Source: DASUPK01 sp963736305
GTDB lineage: Bacteria > Actinomycetota > Thermoleophilia > Solirubrobacterales > 70-9
Reading direction: 5' to 3'
Assembly: GCA_963736305.1 (NCBI GenBank)
Contig: CAVTOD010000007.1
Span: forward strand, 124,001-188,000
DNA length: 64,000 nt
Shown here one piece after another: positions 40,806 through 49,958 of this stretch. Made by a program: the position numbers and the translations under genes. The stretch's first letter is position 1. Every line of letters begins with the position of its first letter. Below the pieces are notes generated by a model that was not told the origin of the DNA, searched no databases, and was given only the letters and a program-made list of their open reading frames with translations.

Positions 40806-41243
40806 CTAAGCTGCTGCTGCTTCGACTTCGCGCGTCTCGAAGGTCTCCTCGAGATGCTTGTGCGAGGGGCAGTAATCCCTCCCCGGCAGCGGCTCGCGCC
40901 GGCAGGGGGTGCCCTTGCGAGTGCTCGCCAGGCAATTTCTCTCCTGGCCGTCCAGCGTCACGTCGGCCGGCAGTGCGTCGAGGAACTCCTCGACCAGCCC
41001 GACATGTCGCTCGATGACCATGTAGACGCGCACCTGCTCGCCAAGAGCGAAGTACTCGCGAACCTCGGTGAACAGCGTCTTCGCCGGACGTGCGAAATAG
41101 CGGCGATCCGAGACCAGCCGCTGAATGGTGCTCTCGCACGCTTCCAGCAACTTCTGCCGGGCGGTGAACGTCTGCTCGATCCCGCCTGACTTGTCGATGC
41201 GAGGAGCCAGGTCCCTGTAGATGGAACGACTGAATTGATACAT
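40806..41243 (-). CDS. Unknown protein with C-terminal Cys/His zinc motif
   Basis: 145 residues. The first 105 are helical (MYQFSRSIYRDLAPRIDK ... YFALGEQVRVYMVIERHVGLVEEFLDALP). The end has CLASTRKGTPCRREPLPGRDYCPSH, a CX9CX10CX2H motif like the small zinc units of DUF5763-type proteins. AAGGAGAGA precedes the ATG at 41243. The upstream region has four phased direct repeats, so it is probably tightly controlled. Function unknown. Confidence 0.72.
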   Translation of the reverse strand: MYQFSRSIYRDLAPRIDKSGGIEQTFTARQKLLEACESTIQRLVSDRRYFARPAKTLFTEVREYFALGEQVRVYMVIERHVGLVEEFLDALPADVTLDGQERNCLASTRKGTPCRREPLPGRDYCPSHKHLEETFETREVEAAAA

Positions 41244-41348
41244 CCGTGATCTCTCTCCTTACCCCCCCTGAAGCCTCGTCCGCGGGCTACTCCTGCCGTT
41301 GGATCGTTCAGGCAGTGGTGATTGAACCACGGTCTACCCAATTTTGGA

Positions 41349-41401
41349 TTAAGTACTGGTTAAGTACTTTTGAGTAGTCTCGCACCGACGTTTTTGAGTA
41401 G
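41349..41401 (-). promoter_or_regulatory. Four phased direct repeats TT(A/G)AGTA upstream of the zinc-motif gene
   Basis: TTAAGTA at 41349 and 41360, TTGAGTA at 41370 and 41394. Spacings are 11, 10 and 24 bp, near whole turns of the helix. They lie 106-158 bp before the start of the minus-strand gene at 41243 and just after the nadB stop. Likely binding array for one regulator. Confidence 0.55.
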
Positions 41402-41408
41402 GCGAGCG

Positions 41409-42884
41409 CTACTCCCACGCCTGCCAGGCGAGCTCGCCGCCGCTGCAGACGATGTGCTGCCCATCCAGCTTCGGGTCCGTCAGGGGGAACTCGAGCCGGC
41501 GATGCGAACCACGCGACTCCTCGCGCTCGAGCGCGAAGCGGGCAATCAGCCGGGCAAGCGGATACGGGTCCGAGAGCAGCCGTTCGAGCTCCTCGGCGGT
41601 CCGCAGCGGTCCGGCGAGCCGCCAGACCGCCTCCCTGGTCTCGGCGGGCGGCGGATCGAAGCGCCACGAGGGCGGAGGCGGGACGGCTTCGGCATCAACG
41701 GCGGCCACAAAACCCGCCGCCGGATCTACGGCCGCTGCTGACGCAGCGGCCGCCGCCCTCGCACCGAGTACGAAGCACTCGGTCAGGGAGTTGGAGGCGA
41801 GCCGGTTGGCGCCGTGCAGCCCTGTGCAGGCGCACTCCCCGACGGCGAACAGGCCGGGCAGAGATGAGTGGCCCTCGAGATCGGTCGCGATCCCGCCCAT
41901 CACGTAGTGCGAGGCAGGCGCGACGGGGATCGGCTCCATCGCCGGATCGTGGCCCGCTTTCCGGAGGGCCTCGAACACACTCGGGAACCGCGTCTCGCTC
42001 AGCTGCCGCATGTCGAGGAGGACGTGATCGGTCCCATCGACCTTCATCCGGTCGAGGACCGCCAACGTGACCTGGTCGCGCGGGGCGAGCTCGTCCGTAA
42101 AGCGTTCGCCATTCGTGTCGAGCAGGGTTGCGCCCTCGCCGCGCACGGCCTCGGTGACCAGGAGGCCGTCGTGCTCGGTCCCGGGCGCGGCGAGCGCCGT
42201 CGGATGAAACTGGCAGAGCTCCAGGTCGGCGATCGCGGCCCCCGCGGCGTGCGCCATCACGGGCCCGGCACCGATCGCACCCCAGGGGTTCGTGGTCCGT
42301 GACCAGAGCGCGGCCGCGCCCCCCGTCGCGAAGATCGTGGCGCGGGCCAGGATCTCGCCCAGATCGGTGATCACTCCATGGCAGCGCTGGCCGTCACTCC
42401 AGAGGGCGACCGCCGAGGTCTTCTCGATCAGCTCGATTCGCTCGTTCTCTGCCACCAGCTCCGTGAGCCGCTCGGTGATCCGGCGGCCGGTCGCGGCGCC
42501 TCCCGCATGGACCACTCGCCTGCGGGAGTGCCCGCCCTCCAGCGCCAGCGAGAGCGCCTCGTCAGGGTCACGATCGAACTTGACGCCGCGCCGCTCCAGC
42601 TCCCAGACCACGCCCGGTGCCTCGGCGGCCAGGAGCTCGGCTGCGGAGCGGCGGCACGCCCCCCGGCCGGCCGTCAGCGTGTCCTCGACGTGCTGCTCGG
42701 GCGAGTCGTCCGGGCCGATCGCCGCGGCGAGCCCGCCCTGTGCCCAGAAGCTCGAGCTCTCGCTGAGCGGCTTCCGGGACACCATCGCGACGCGCGAGCC
42801 CGCGTCAGCGGCGGTGAGCGCCGAGTAGAGGCCGGCGGCGCCGCCACCGACCACCACGACGTCGAATCGGTCGTCCGGCGTCAT
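41409..42884 (-). CDS. nadB: L-aspartate oxidase
   Basis: FAD enzyme (491 residues) that oxidises L-aspartate to iminoaspartate in NAD synthesis. FAD binding: VVVGGGAAGLYSALTAADAG; active-site region GGHSRRRVVHAGGAATGRRI, HPTAL, LLVTEAVRGEGATLLD, PASHYVMGGIATDLEGHSSLPGLFAVGECACTGLHGANRLASNSL. nadA and nadC are not in the window. A palindrome of the extragenic repeat family lies in frame at about residues 387-398, adding VDPAAGFVAAVDAEAVPP after the conserved core, in a linker before the C-terminal helical domain. The gene is divergent from the deacetylase-like gene. Confidence 0.92.
   Translation of the reverse strand: MTPDDRFDVVVVGGGAAGLYSALTAADAGSRVAMVSRKPLSESSSFWAQGGLAAAIGPDDSPEQHVEDTLTAGRGACRRSAAELLAAEAPGVVWELERRGVKFDRDPDEALSLALEGGHSRRRVVHAGGAATGRRITERLTELVAENERIELIEKTSAVALWSDGQRCHGVITDLGEILARATIFATGGAAALWSRTTNPWGAIGAGPVMAHAAGAAIADLELCQFHPTALAAPGTEHDGLLVTEAVRGEGATLLDTNGERFTDELAPRDQVTLAVLDRMKVDGTDHVLLDMRQLSETRFPSVFEALRKAGHDPAMEPIPVAPASHYVMGGIATDLEGHSSLPGLFAVGECACTGLHGANRLASNSLTECFVLGARAAAAASAAAVDPAAGFVAAVDAEAVPPPPSWRFDPPPAETREAVWRLAGPLRTAEELERLLSDPYPLARLIARFALEREESRGSHRRLEFPLTDPKLDGQHIVCSGGELAWQAWE
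41692..41726. repeat. Extragenic-type palindrome, copy C, inside nadB
   Basis: On the minus strand GATCCGGCGGCGGGTTTTG then TGGCCGCCGTTGATGC; about 30 of 34 bases equal copy A. It is an in-frame part of the nadB coding sequence. Confidence 0.65.
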
Positions 42885-42919
42885 CGAGCCGCGAACCGTA
42901 CTGTGCGCTGATCTCTGGG

Positions 42920-43924
<1,005 letters not shown>

Positions 43925-43932
43925 GCGAGCGC

Positions 43933-46470
43933 TCAGGCGGTGAGCTGGTCCCTGACGTCTGTCAGGAAATTCTTCGGGATCCCGGGGACGGTCTCGAGGT
44001 CGTCGACGGAGCCGAAGCCGTCCTGGCGTTCGCGATAGGCGATCACGCGGGTGGCCTGGGTCACCGACATGCCGAGCTCGCGCAGCTGCTCGAAGGTCGC
44101 GTTGTTGATGTTGAGCGGGCCACCTCCGCGGCGGGACTTGGCGGCCTCGGCCTCCGTGGCGGCCTTCGTGTCCTTGTTCGGCTTCGTGGTTCGTTCGGCG
44201 CTCTTCTCGCCGGCGTCCGTCTTGCCGGCTGAGGCCTTCGTTCCGCGCTTGGCCTGCGCGTCCTTCTTGGCCTCCGCTGCCTTCTTCTTGCGCTCCTCGG
44301 CGGCCTTGGCTCGGGCCTCCTTCTTCGCGGCGGCCTTTTTCTCGCGCGCCGCCTTCTTCTCGGCCGCCTCGTTCGCCTTGGCGGCCTTCTCCACCTCAGC
44401 CTCCTCGGCGGCCTGTCGCTTGGCCTCTTCCTCACCCTTCGTTTCAGCCTCCGCATCGCGCTCGGCGTCCCTCTCGGCTCGCCTCGCACGGCGTCTGGCC
44501 AGAAAGCCGAGACGCCGGCCCTTGACCGGCTCCACCGCGTCCTGCTCGTCGGTCGCCTGCTCCTCGCGGTCCTGGGCCTCCTCTTCGGGCTCCTCGGTCT
44601 CCTCCGACTGCTCGGGCTCCGGCTTCTCCGTCTCGGGCAGCTCGATGCCGACGGACGCGGCGTGGGCCTGGGCACCGCTTGCCCGGTCCATCACGGACTT
44701 GATCCGGTCCTCCAGCTGGCGGAAGCGGCTCTCGCGCTCCTCCGTCGCCCGCTTCAAGCCCTCGTCGGAGACCTCACCGAGCTGGGCCTCCGCGGATTCG
44801 GCGCGAGCCTCGGCCTCACGGAGCTGGTGCTCGGCCGACTTCAACGCGCGGCCGGCCTCCTCGAGCTCCATCGCGAGGACCTGCTCGCGCTCGGCGAATG
44901 AGCGCTCGGCCTCGTCTTCGGCCTCTCGCTTCGCCTCAGCCAACGCGCGCTTGATCCGTCCCTCGGTCTGGCGCTCGACCCTCTCGATCTCGTCCTGTTT
45001 GCCCTGGATCTGGCCGCGGACCCATTCGGCGGCTGCGTTGCGGGCGCCGGCCTCGGCGTCCAGGCGCGCGCTTTCGGTGTCCTCGACCTTCGCCTCCGCG
45101 CGCTTGGCGCGGTTCTCCGCTTTCTGGATCACCTGGTCGCGTGAGGAGCGCTCCTCCTCGAGCTGAGTGCGCAGAGTCTGGATCTCCCCGGTGAGCCGGC
45201 GCTCAGTCTCCCCGCGGACCGTCTCGCGAGTGACACGCACGCGCTCCTCGGCCTCGGCGCGGGACGTCTCCTCCCGCTCCGCCAACCGGCGCTTGGCGTC
45301 CTCCTCCACGCGGGCCTGGGTGTCGGACTCCACCTTGGCGAGCGCGTCGGCGATCTTCGCGTCGGACTCCGCCTGTAGACGGCGCAACTCGGCGTCCAGT
45401 CGCTCCTCGGCATCGCTCTGAAGTCGTGTTTGCTCCTCGGCGAGCTTCTCCTCGGCGCCCTCCACCCGCTTCCCGGCGGCCTCGATCTGTTCGGCGATCT
45501 CGTCGAGGCGACGCTGTGCCGCTTCGGCGGCCTCGGTCGCGGCCTCGCGCTCGCGGTGCAGGGACTGCTCGCGGTTCTTGGGCTCGGACTCGAAGCGCAG
45601 CTCTGCGGCGCGGCGGGCGGCATCGATCTCCTCGCGGGCCCTGGTGTCGGCGTCCGACTTGATGTCCGCGATCCGCTTGGCGAGCTCCTGCTCCAGCTCG
45701 CGCCTGATCCGGCGCTCCATTTCGGCGCGCGTTTCCTCCGGCCCCGCCCGGTCCGCGAGAGCCTGCTCGGCCTCTCGGCGGGCTGCCTCGACGGCCTCCT
45801 CGATCCGTGCCTCGGTCTCGCTCTCCATGGCCTCGATCTGGGCCTTGAGCTGATCGGTGTGCTCTCGCAGGCGTTCGTCGGCCTCCCTGCGGACCCTGCG
45901 CTCGGCCTCCGCGCGCGCCTGCTCGTCATCTCGTCCGGCGCTCTCGGCGCGCTCCAGCCGATCGAGCGCGTCCCTCAGCGCCGCGGCGGCCTCGTCGCGC
46001 TCGGCCACCAGCTCCTTCTCGCGCGCCAGCATGCGCCGCTCCAGCTCGGCCTCGAGCTCGCGCCGGACATCGCCGCGCTGCTCACGCAGCCAGTCGGCCG
46101 CGTCCTCGCGGCCCCTGGCGTCGGTCACCGTGACGCTTCCCGCCGCGCGGGCCTCTGCCTCGTCGAGCCGGCGCTGGACCTCGTCGAGGGACTTGGCGGC
46201 GCGCTCGCGCTCCTTCTCCAGGTCATCCTCCAGCGCGAGGATCTCCGCCGTCGCCCTCTCCTCGGCCTGGCGGCGGGCGGCCTCGACCGCCTGCTTCATG
46301 CGGTCATCGCGCTCGCCGTTGGCCGGCGGCTCGGTGGACGGGCTGTCGGACGGTGAGGTCTCGGGCCGGTCATCGGCGCCCATGATGGGGCGGATGGCCG
46401 GCCGGCGCTCCGGGGAGGCCCCGCGGTCTTCCGCACCGTCGCCGGCGCCTTCGTGTTGGCGCTCGGACAT
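43933..46470 (-). CDS. Long coiled-coil protein with C-terminal ComEA-type helix-hairpin-helix
   Basis: 845 residues, strongly charged. Residues 1-55 are disordered; about 56-620 are near-continuous heptad-rich helix (RRQAEERATAEIL ... RQLEDRIKSVMDRASG); 620-670 is an acidic Glu/Pro stretch; about 670-780 is Lys/Ala-rich, histone H1-like; and the end (LNINNATFEQLRELGMSVTQATRVIAYRER ... LETVPGIPKNFL) is a ComEA helix-hairpin-helix. No signal peptide or membrane helix. It may be a cytoplasmic filament or chromosome-linked scaffold. It is divergent from the pilin gene. I know of no named family. Confidence 0.75.
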   Translation of the reverse strand: MSERQHEGAGDGAEDRGASPERRPAIRPIMGADDRPETSPSDSPSTEPPANGERDDRMKQAVEAARRQAEERATAEILALEDDLEKERERAAKSLDEVQRRLDEAEARAAGSVTVTDARGREDAADWLREQRGDVRRELEAELERRMLAREKELVAERDEAAAALRDALDRLERAESAGRDDEQARAEAERRVRREADERLREHTDQLKAQIEAMESETEARIEEAVEAARREAEQALADRAGPEETRAEMERRIRRELEQELAKRIADIKSDADTRAREEIDAARRAAELRFESEPKNREQSLHREREAATEAAEAAQRRLDEIAEQIEAAGKRVEGAEEKLAEEQTRLQSDAEERLDAELRRLQAESDAKIADALAKVESDTQARVEEDAKRRLAEREETSRAEAEERVRVTRETVRGETERRLTGEIQTLRTQLEEERSSRDQVIQKAENRAKRAEAKVEDTESARLDAEAGARNAAAEWVRGQIQGKQDEIERVERQTEGRIKRALAEAKREAEDEAERSFAEREQVLAMELEEAGRALKSAEHQLREAEARAESAEAQLGEVSDEGLKRATEERESRFRQLEDRIKSVMDRASGAQAHAASVGIELPETEKPEPEQSEETEEPEEEAQDREEQATDEQDAVEPVKGRRLGFLARRRARRAERDAERDAEAETKGEEEAKRQAAEEAEVEKAAKANEAAEKKAAREKKAAAKKEARAKAAEERKKKAAEAKKDAQAKRGTKASAGKTDAGEKSAERTTKPNKDTKAATEAEAAKSRRGGGPLNINNATFEQLRELGMSVTQATRVIAYRERQDGFGSVDDLETVPGIPKNFLTDVRDQLTA

Positions 46471-46636
46471 CGAGGCCGGACTCTACGGGACGTCCCCGCC
46501 GGAGAGGGGCTCGGCGCGAGAGGTCCGGGAACGCGGATTCGGCGCGAAGACGTTCGCCTCCGGCGACATCCCGGTCTGGTTGCGTTCGCCGCCGCGGACG
46601 AGTCTCAGGGGAAACGAGCCCGAGGAGGTTTTCTTC
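46471..46636. other. 166 bp divergent region
   Basis: Lies between the starts of the coiled-coil gene and the pilin gene. GAGGAGG at its right end is the pilin ribosome site. I see no convincing -35/-10 pair, riboswitch or small gene. Confidence 0.4.
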
Positions 46637-46879
46637 ATGCGAGAACTCGTCGCCCGAGCCCAGCTCGCGTTCTGTGCGGTGAGCCGGCGGCTCCAGGCGT
46701 CCCCGGCCCGAAGCGGCCAGGGGACGGTCGAATACGTCGGCCTGATCCTGCTGGTCGCGCTCCTGATGGTCGGCATGGTGGCCGCGATGAAAGGGTTTCA
46801 GGGCAAGCAGGGCGTGGAGCTGGCCCAGACGATCGTGGACAAGATCCGCGAGGCGGTGGGCCAGGTTTCATTCAAATAG
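46637..46879 (+). CDS. Flp-like type IVb pilin or pilin-like peptide
   Basis: 80 residues. A basic N-terminus with Ser/Arg is followed by GQGTVEYVGLILLVALLMVGMV, the Glu-Tyr and hydrophobic helix pattern of Flp pilins and TadE-like pseudopilins, then a short amphipathic tail. Processing would be after the Gly before the Gln-Gly-Thr-Val-Glu segment. GAGGAGG stands eight bases before ATG 46637. No Tad secretion genes are in the window, so assembly partners must be elsewhere. Confidence 0.75.
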   Translation: MRELVARAQLAFCAVSRRLQASPARSGQGTVEYVGLILLVALLMVGMVAAMKGFQGKQGVELAQTIVDKIREAVGQVSFK

Positions 46880-46914
46880 ACGGCGGTCGTTTGGGCGCGG
46901 TCGTTTGATGGCAG
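46880..46914. repeat. Weak relative of the extragenic palindrome, copy E
   Basis: GACGGCGGTCGTTTGG then GCGCGGTCGTTTGATGG. Shares the loop and the right flank of copy D but pairs poorly. It starts right after the pilin stop and ends 10 bp before rph. Confidence 0.35.
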
Positions 46915-46924
46915 ACTGGCCCGG

Positions 46925-47659
46925 ATGCCGGCCAGTCGCAGCTACGACCGCGCCCCCGCCGACCTGCGCCCGGTGACGATCGAGCGCGGCTTCGTCCGGA
47001 CCGCGGACGGATCCGCGCTGATTTCCCAGGGCGAGACCCGGGTGATCTGCACCGCGTCGATGAGCGACAACGTGCCGCGCTGGATGGAGGGCAAGGGTCG
47101 CGGCTGGGTCACCGGCGAGTACGCGATGCTCCCGGCCTCCACCGGCGACCGAAAGGCCCGCGACATCAGCCGGGGCAAGCAGGACGGCCGCGGCGTTGAG
47201 ATCCAGCGCCTGATCGGTCGCTCTCTGCGCGGAGTGGTGGACTTCATGGCCCTCGGAGAGCGCTCCGTGTATGTGGACTGCGACGTCCTCCAGGCCGATG
47301 GCGGCACGCGCTGCGCTGCGATCACCGGTGGCTTTGTCGCCCTCCAGGATGCGCTTTCGAAGCTCCTCGACGCCGGGACGATCGAGACGATGCCGCTGAA
47401 CCAGTCGATCGCCGCCGTCAGCGTCGGCATGGTCGACGGCCGGGCGCTCTGCGATCTCGACTACAGCGAGGACTCGACCGCCGAGGTGGACGCGAACGTG
47501 GTGATGACCGGAGATGGCGGCCTGGTCGAGGTCCAGGCGACCGCGGAGCGCACGCCGCTGTCGCGCGCCTCCCTCGACGAGCTGCTCGCCCTCGCCGAGG
47601 AGGGAATCGCCAGGCTGCGCGAAGCGCAGGAATCCGCACTCGGAACGCTCCCCGCCTGA
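46925..47659 (+). CDS. rph: RNase PH
   Basis: Phosphorolytic 3'-5' exoribonuclease for tRNA 3' ends, 244 residues, full length. RSYDRAPADLRPVTIERGF, GKGRGWVTGEYAMLPAST, SRGKQDGRGVEIQRLIGRSLRGVVD, DCDVLQADGGTRCAAITGGFVAL and VDANVVMTGDGGLVEVQATAE are canonical. It is 16 bp before rdgB, the usual neighbour, and the two are co-transcribed. Confidence 0.97.
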   Translation: MPASRSYDRAPADLRPVTIERGFVRTADGSALISQGETRVICTASMSDNVPRWMEGKGRGWVTGEYAMLPASTGDRKARDISRGKQDGRGVEIQRLIGRSLRGVVDFMALGERSVYVDCDVLQADGGTRCAAITGGFVALQDALSKLLDAGTIETMPLNQSIAAVSVGMVDGRALCDLDYSEDSTAEVDANVVMTGDGGLVEVQATAERTPLSRASLDELLALAEEGIARLREAQESALGTLPA

Positions 47660-47675
47660 CAGGCTGGAGCCGGCG

Positions 47676-48269
47676 ATGTCGGCGCTCGTCCTAGCCACCC
47701 GGAACGATCACAAGCTCCGCGAGCTGCGCGAGGCGCTGCCCGGCATCGAGATCGATCCGCTGCCGGACGAAGTGGAGCTGCCCCCCGAGACCGGGGAGAC
47801 CTTCGCCGAGAACGCGCTCGGGAAGGCGAGGGCCGCGCACACCGCGACCGGCCGGGTCGCGGTCGCTGACGACTCCGGGGTCGCGGCCTATGGTCTGGGC
47901 GGCCGGCCCGGGGTTCGCTCGGCGCGCTACGCGGGGGAGAGCGCGAGCGACGAGGAGAACCTCGCGAAGCTGCTCGAGGAGGTCGGCGCCCAGGATGACA
48001 GGCGGGTGGCCTACGTCTGCGCGATCGCGCTCGTCGAAGAGGACGGCTCCGAGTCGGCCTTCGAGGGCCGCTGCGAGGGAACGCTCGCGACCGAGCCCCG
48101 GGGCACCGGCGGGTTCGGCTACGACCCGGCCTTCGTCCCAGCGGAAACCGGGCCGGAGGACGGGCGGACGATGGCGGAATTGGCGCCGGCGGAGAAGCAC
48201 GCGATCAGCCACCGCGGCCGCGCGGCGAGGAAGCTGGCGTCGTACCTCGGCGTCGAGGTGAGCCAGTGA
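47676..48269 (+). CDS. rdgB: XTP/dITP diphosphatase
   Basis: House-cleaning nucleotidase that removes XTP, dITP and ITP; 197 residues. LVLATRNDHKLRELREAL, ETFAENALGKARAAHTATG, VADDSGVAAYGLGGRPGVRSARYAG, GTGGFGYDPAFVP and HRGRAARKL are all present. ATG 47676 has GGAG upstream. It overlaps the cation-efflux gene by GTGA. Confidence 0.96.
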   Translation: MSALVLATRNDHKLRELREALPGIEIDPLPDEVELPPETGETFAENALGKARAAHTATGRVAVADDSGVAAYGLGGRPGVRSARYAGESASDEENLAKLLEEVGAQDDRRVAYVCAIALVEEDGSESAFEGRCEGTLATEPRGTGGFGYDPAFVPAETGPEDGRTMAELAPAEKHAISHRGRAARKLASYLGVEVSQ

Positions 48270-49207
48270 GCTCGTCGCGGCCGGCGGCAGGCAGCCGGAT
48301 CACCAAGCCGAGGGCGGCGGCGGTCTCGATCGCGTCGAACTCGACGCTGATCGCGCTGAAGCTCGCGGCGGCCGCGATCACCGGCTCGGTCGCGATTCTG
48401 AGCGAGGCGCTCCATTCGATGATCGACCTGATCGCGTCGGTGATCGCTTTCATCTCGGTCCGGCGCGCCGATCAGCCGGCGGACGTCGACCATCCCTACG
48501 GGCACGAGAAGCTCGAGAGCCTCGCCGCCTCGATCGAGGGGATGCTGATCCTCGCGGGCGCGGGCTTGATCGTCTACGAGTCGGTCCACCGGCTCGCGAC
48601 CGGCGCGTCGGTTGAGAACCTCGGCGTGGGAATCGCGGTGATCGGGCTCTCGGCGCTGGCAAACGCCGGCGTCTCGGTCTTCCTGAGGAGGCAGGCCGAG
48701 CGCCATCAGTCGCCGGCCCTCGCCGGTGACGCCTCGCACCTCGGCACCGACGCCCTCACCTCTCTCGGGGTGTTGATCGGCCTGGTACTGGTTCAGATCA
48801 CCGGAGCCGAGGCGATCGACTCGGCCGTGGCGATCGCGGTCGCCATGGTGATCGTGTTCGCCGGTGTGCGGGTCCTGCGGCAGTCGGCCTCGGCCCTCGT
48901 GGACGAGGCGCCGCCGCCGGAGGAGATGGATCGCGTCGAGGAGGCGATCGCCCGGGCGCGGTCGGGAACGCCGGAGATCGTCGGGTACCACAAGCTCCGC
49001 GCGCGGACCACCGGCCGCCGGAGCTATGTCGACCTGCACGTCCAGTTTCGCCGGGGCACCACGCTGGAGCGGGCGCACGAGCTCGCCCATGAGCTGCGCG
49101 ACGCGATCGAGTCCGACCTGGGCAATGCCGAGGTCCTCATCCACGTCGAGCCGGAGAGCTCCCGCCGCGACCCGGCGGAGTCGCCGAGCGCTTACAGGGC
49201 CGGCTAG
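48266..49207 (+). CDS. Cation diffusion facilitator transporter
   Basis: 313 residues with six membrane helices. The metal-site residues are in ILSEALHSMIDL (helix 2; His and Asp) and DASHLGTDALTSLG (helix 5; HxxxD). VDHPYGHEKLESLA and the cytoplasmic C-terminal domain (RRSYVDLHVQFRRGTTLERAHELAHELRDAIE ... VLIHVEP) are typical of CDF proteins. It exports Zn, Mn, Fe or Co by proton exchange. GTG start, coupled to rdgB. Confidence 0.93.
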   Translation: MSSSRPAAGSRITKPRAAAVSIASNSTLIALKLAAAAITGSVAILSEALHSMIDLIASVIAFISVRRADQPADVDHPYGHEKLESLAASIEGMLILAGAGLIVYESVHRLATGASVENLGVGIAVIGLSALANAGVSVFLRRQAERHQSPALAGDASHLGTDALTSLGVLIGLVLVQITGAEAIDSAVAIAVAMVIVFAGVRVLRQSASALVDEAPPPEEMDRVEEAIARARSGTPEIVGYHKLRARTTGRRSYVDLHVQFRRGTTLERAHELAHELRDAIESDLGNAEVLIHVEPESSRRDPAESPSAYRAG

Positions 49208-49344
49208 GTCAGGTTGACGGCGGCAGCCAGCCCAACGGCCCCGACCACGATGCTGTAGCCGGTGTAGCCGCCGATCGCCAGGAGGATCACGGAGATCCCG
49301 CAGATGACGACGACGGTGAGCCAGGAGCCCTGCTGCAGAGTCAC
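49204..49344 (-). CDS. 46-residue membrane protein
   Basis: GTG at 49344 to TAG at 49204. The translation is one tight hairpin: VTLQQGSWLTVVVICG, ISVILLAIGGYTGY, SIVVGAVGLAAAVNLT, i.e. two short hydrophobic helices with Gly/Tyr between. It is antisense to nothing else and fills the gap between the cation-efflux and LC7 genes, overlapping the former by four bases at the 3' ends. Codon positions are GC-biased at the third base, which supports coding. Function unknown. Confidence 0.55.
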   Translation of the reverse strand: MTLQQGSWLTVVVICGISVILLAIGGYTGYSIVVGAVGLAAAVNLT

Positions 49345-49350
49345 GCTCGC

Positions 49351-49356
49351 TATTTT
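49351..49356 (+). promoter_or_regulatory. -10 box for the LC7-TldD-PmbA operon
   Basis: TATTTT ends six bases before the ATG at 49363, with no ribosome site between them, the arrangement of a leaderless promoter. Confidence 0.45.
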
Positions 49357-49362
49357 GGCCTA

Positions 49363-49725
49363 ATGCCGCCCGCCGCCGTCCCGACCGTCACCGATGCTGG
49401 TGGGACGGTTGCCTATCTGCAGGAGATCTCGCCGGAGATGCGCGGCTGCGCGATTCTCTCCGGGGACGGGGAGGTGCTCGCGGCGAGCGGGAACATCGAG
49501 CGCTGGGGCGAGACGGGCCGCGACCTGCTCGCCGCCGCGGACGCCGCGGGTGGAGAGCCGGTCGCGCACGCACACGTCGCCACCGGGGACGGCGAGGCGT
49601 TCTGCGTCCGGGAAGGCGGCCTGGCCGCCGTCGCAGTGGCCGAGCGCTTCACCCTTGCCTCCCTGATGCTCTTCGACATGCGGAACGCGCTCCGCCGGCT
49701 GGTGGCCGAAGGCGGCCGCGCATGA
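49363..49725 (+). CDS. Roadblock/LC7-like domain protein
   Basis: 120 residues: GCAILSGDGEVLAASGNIERWGETGRDLLAAAD and AFCVREGGLAAVAVAERFTLASLMLFDMRNALRRL, an alpha/beta fold of the Roadblock/LC7 or profilin-like kind often paired with small GTPases. No GTPase lies nearby. It overlaps the next gene by ATGA and heads a four-gene run that includes TldD and PmbA. Confidence 0.6.
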   Translation: MPPAAVPTVTDAGGTVAYLQEISPEMRGCAILSGDGEVLAASGNIERWGETGRDLLAAADAAGGEPVAHAHVATGDGEAFCVREGGLAAVAVAERFTLASLMLFDMRNALRRLVAEGGRA

Positions 49726-49958
49726 CGCCGAAGCCGCACCGCCTCCTGCTCGAGCGGGTCTCCGGCTATGCCGACGAGGCGGCCGCCTACCTGCGACGAC
49801 GGCGCCACCTGCGCAAGCCCTTCGCCAGGACCTATTACGCGGGTGGTCAGAGCACCGACTTCGCGGCGGACTCGGAGGAGGGCCGAGCCCTGTTCCTCGC
49901 TGCATCGAGGCTGATCGAGGTGGCTGGTCCGCCGCGCCGGGCCAAGGGCACGAAATGA
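49722..49958 (+). CDS. Small basic protein of unknown function
   Basis: 78 residues, rich in Arg and aromatic residues (RRRRHLRKPFARTYYAGGQST), with helices on both sides. No known motif and no hydrophobic segment. Coupled on both sides by four-base overlaps (LC7 gene and tldD), so it is probably a real and functionally linked gene. Confidence 0.6.
   Translation: MTPKPHRLLLERVSGYADEAAAYLRRRRHLRKPFARTYYAGGQSTDFAADSEEGRALFLAASRLIEVAGPPRRAKGTK

Noticed and set aside
45430..46356. Plus-strand Leu-rich ORF across the coiled-coil gene
   Set aside because: It is the reverse complement of Glu/Arg heptads and only mimics a hydrophobic protein.
46471..46636. c-di-GMP riboswitch before the pilin gene
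   Set aside because: The conserved GEMM core is missing; only a GGGGAAACGAGCCC segment gives a superficial resemblance.
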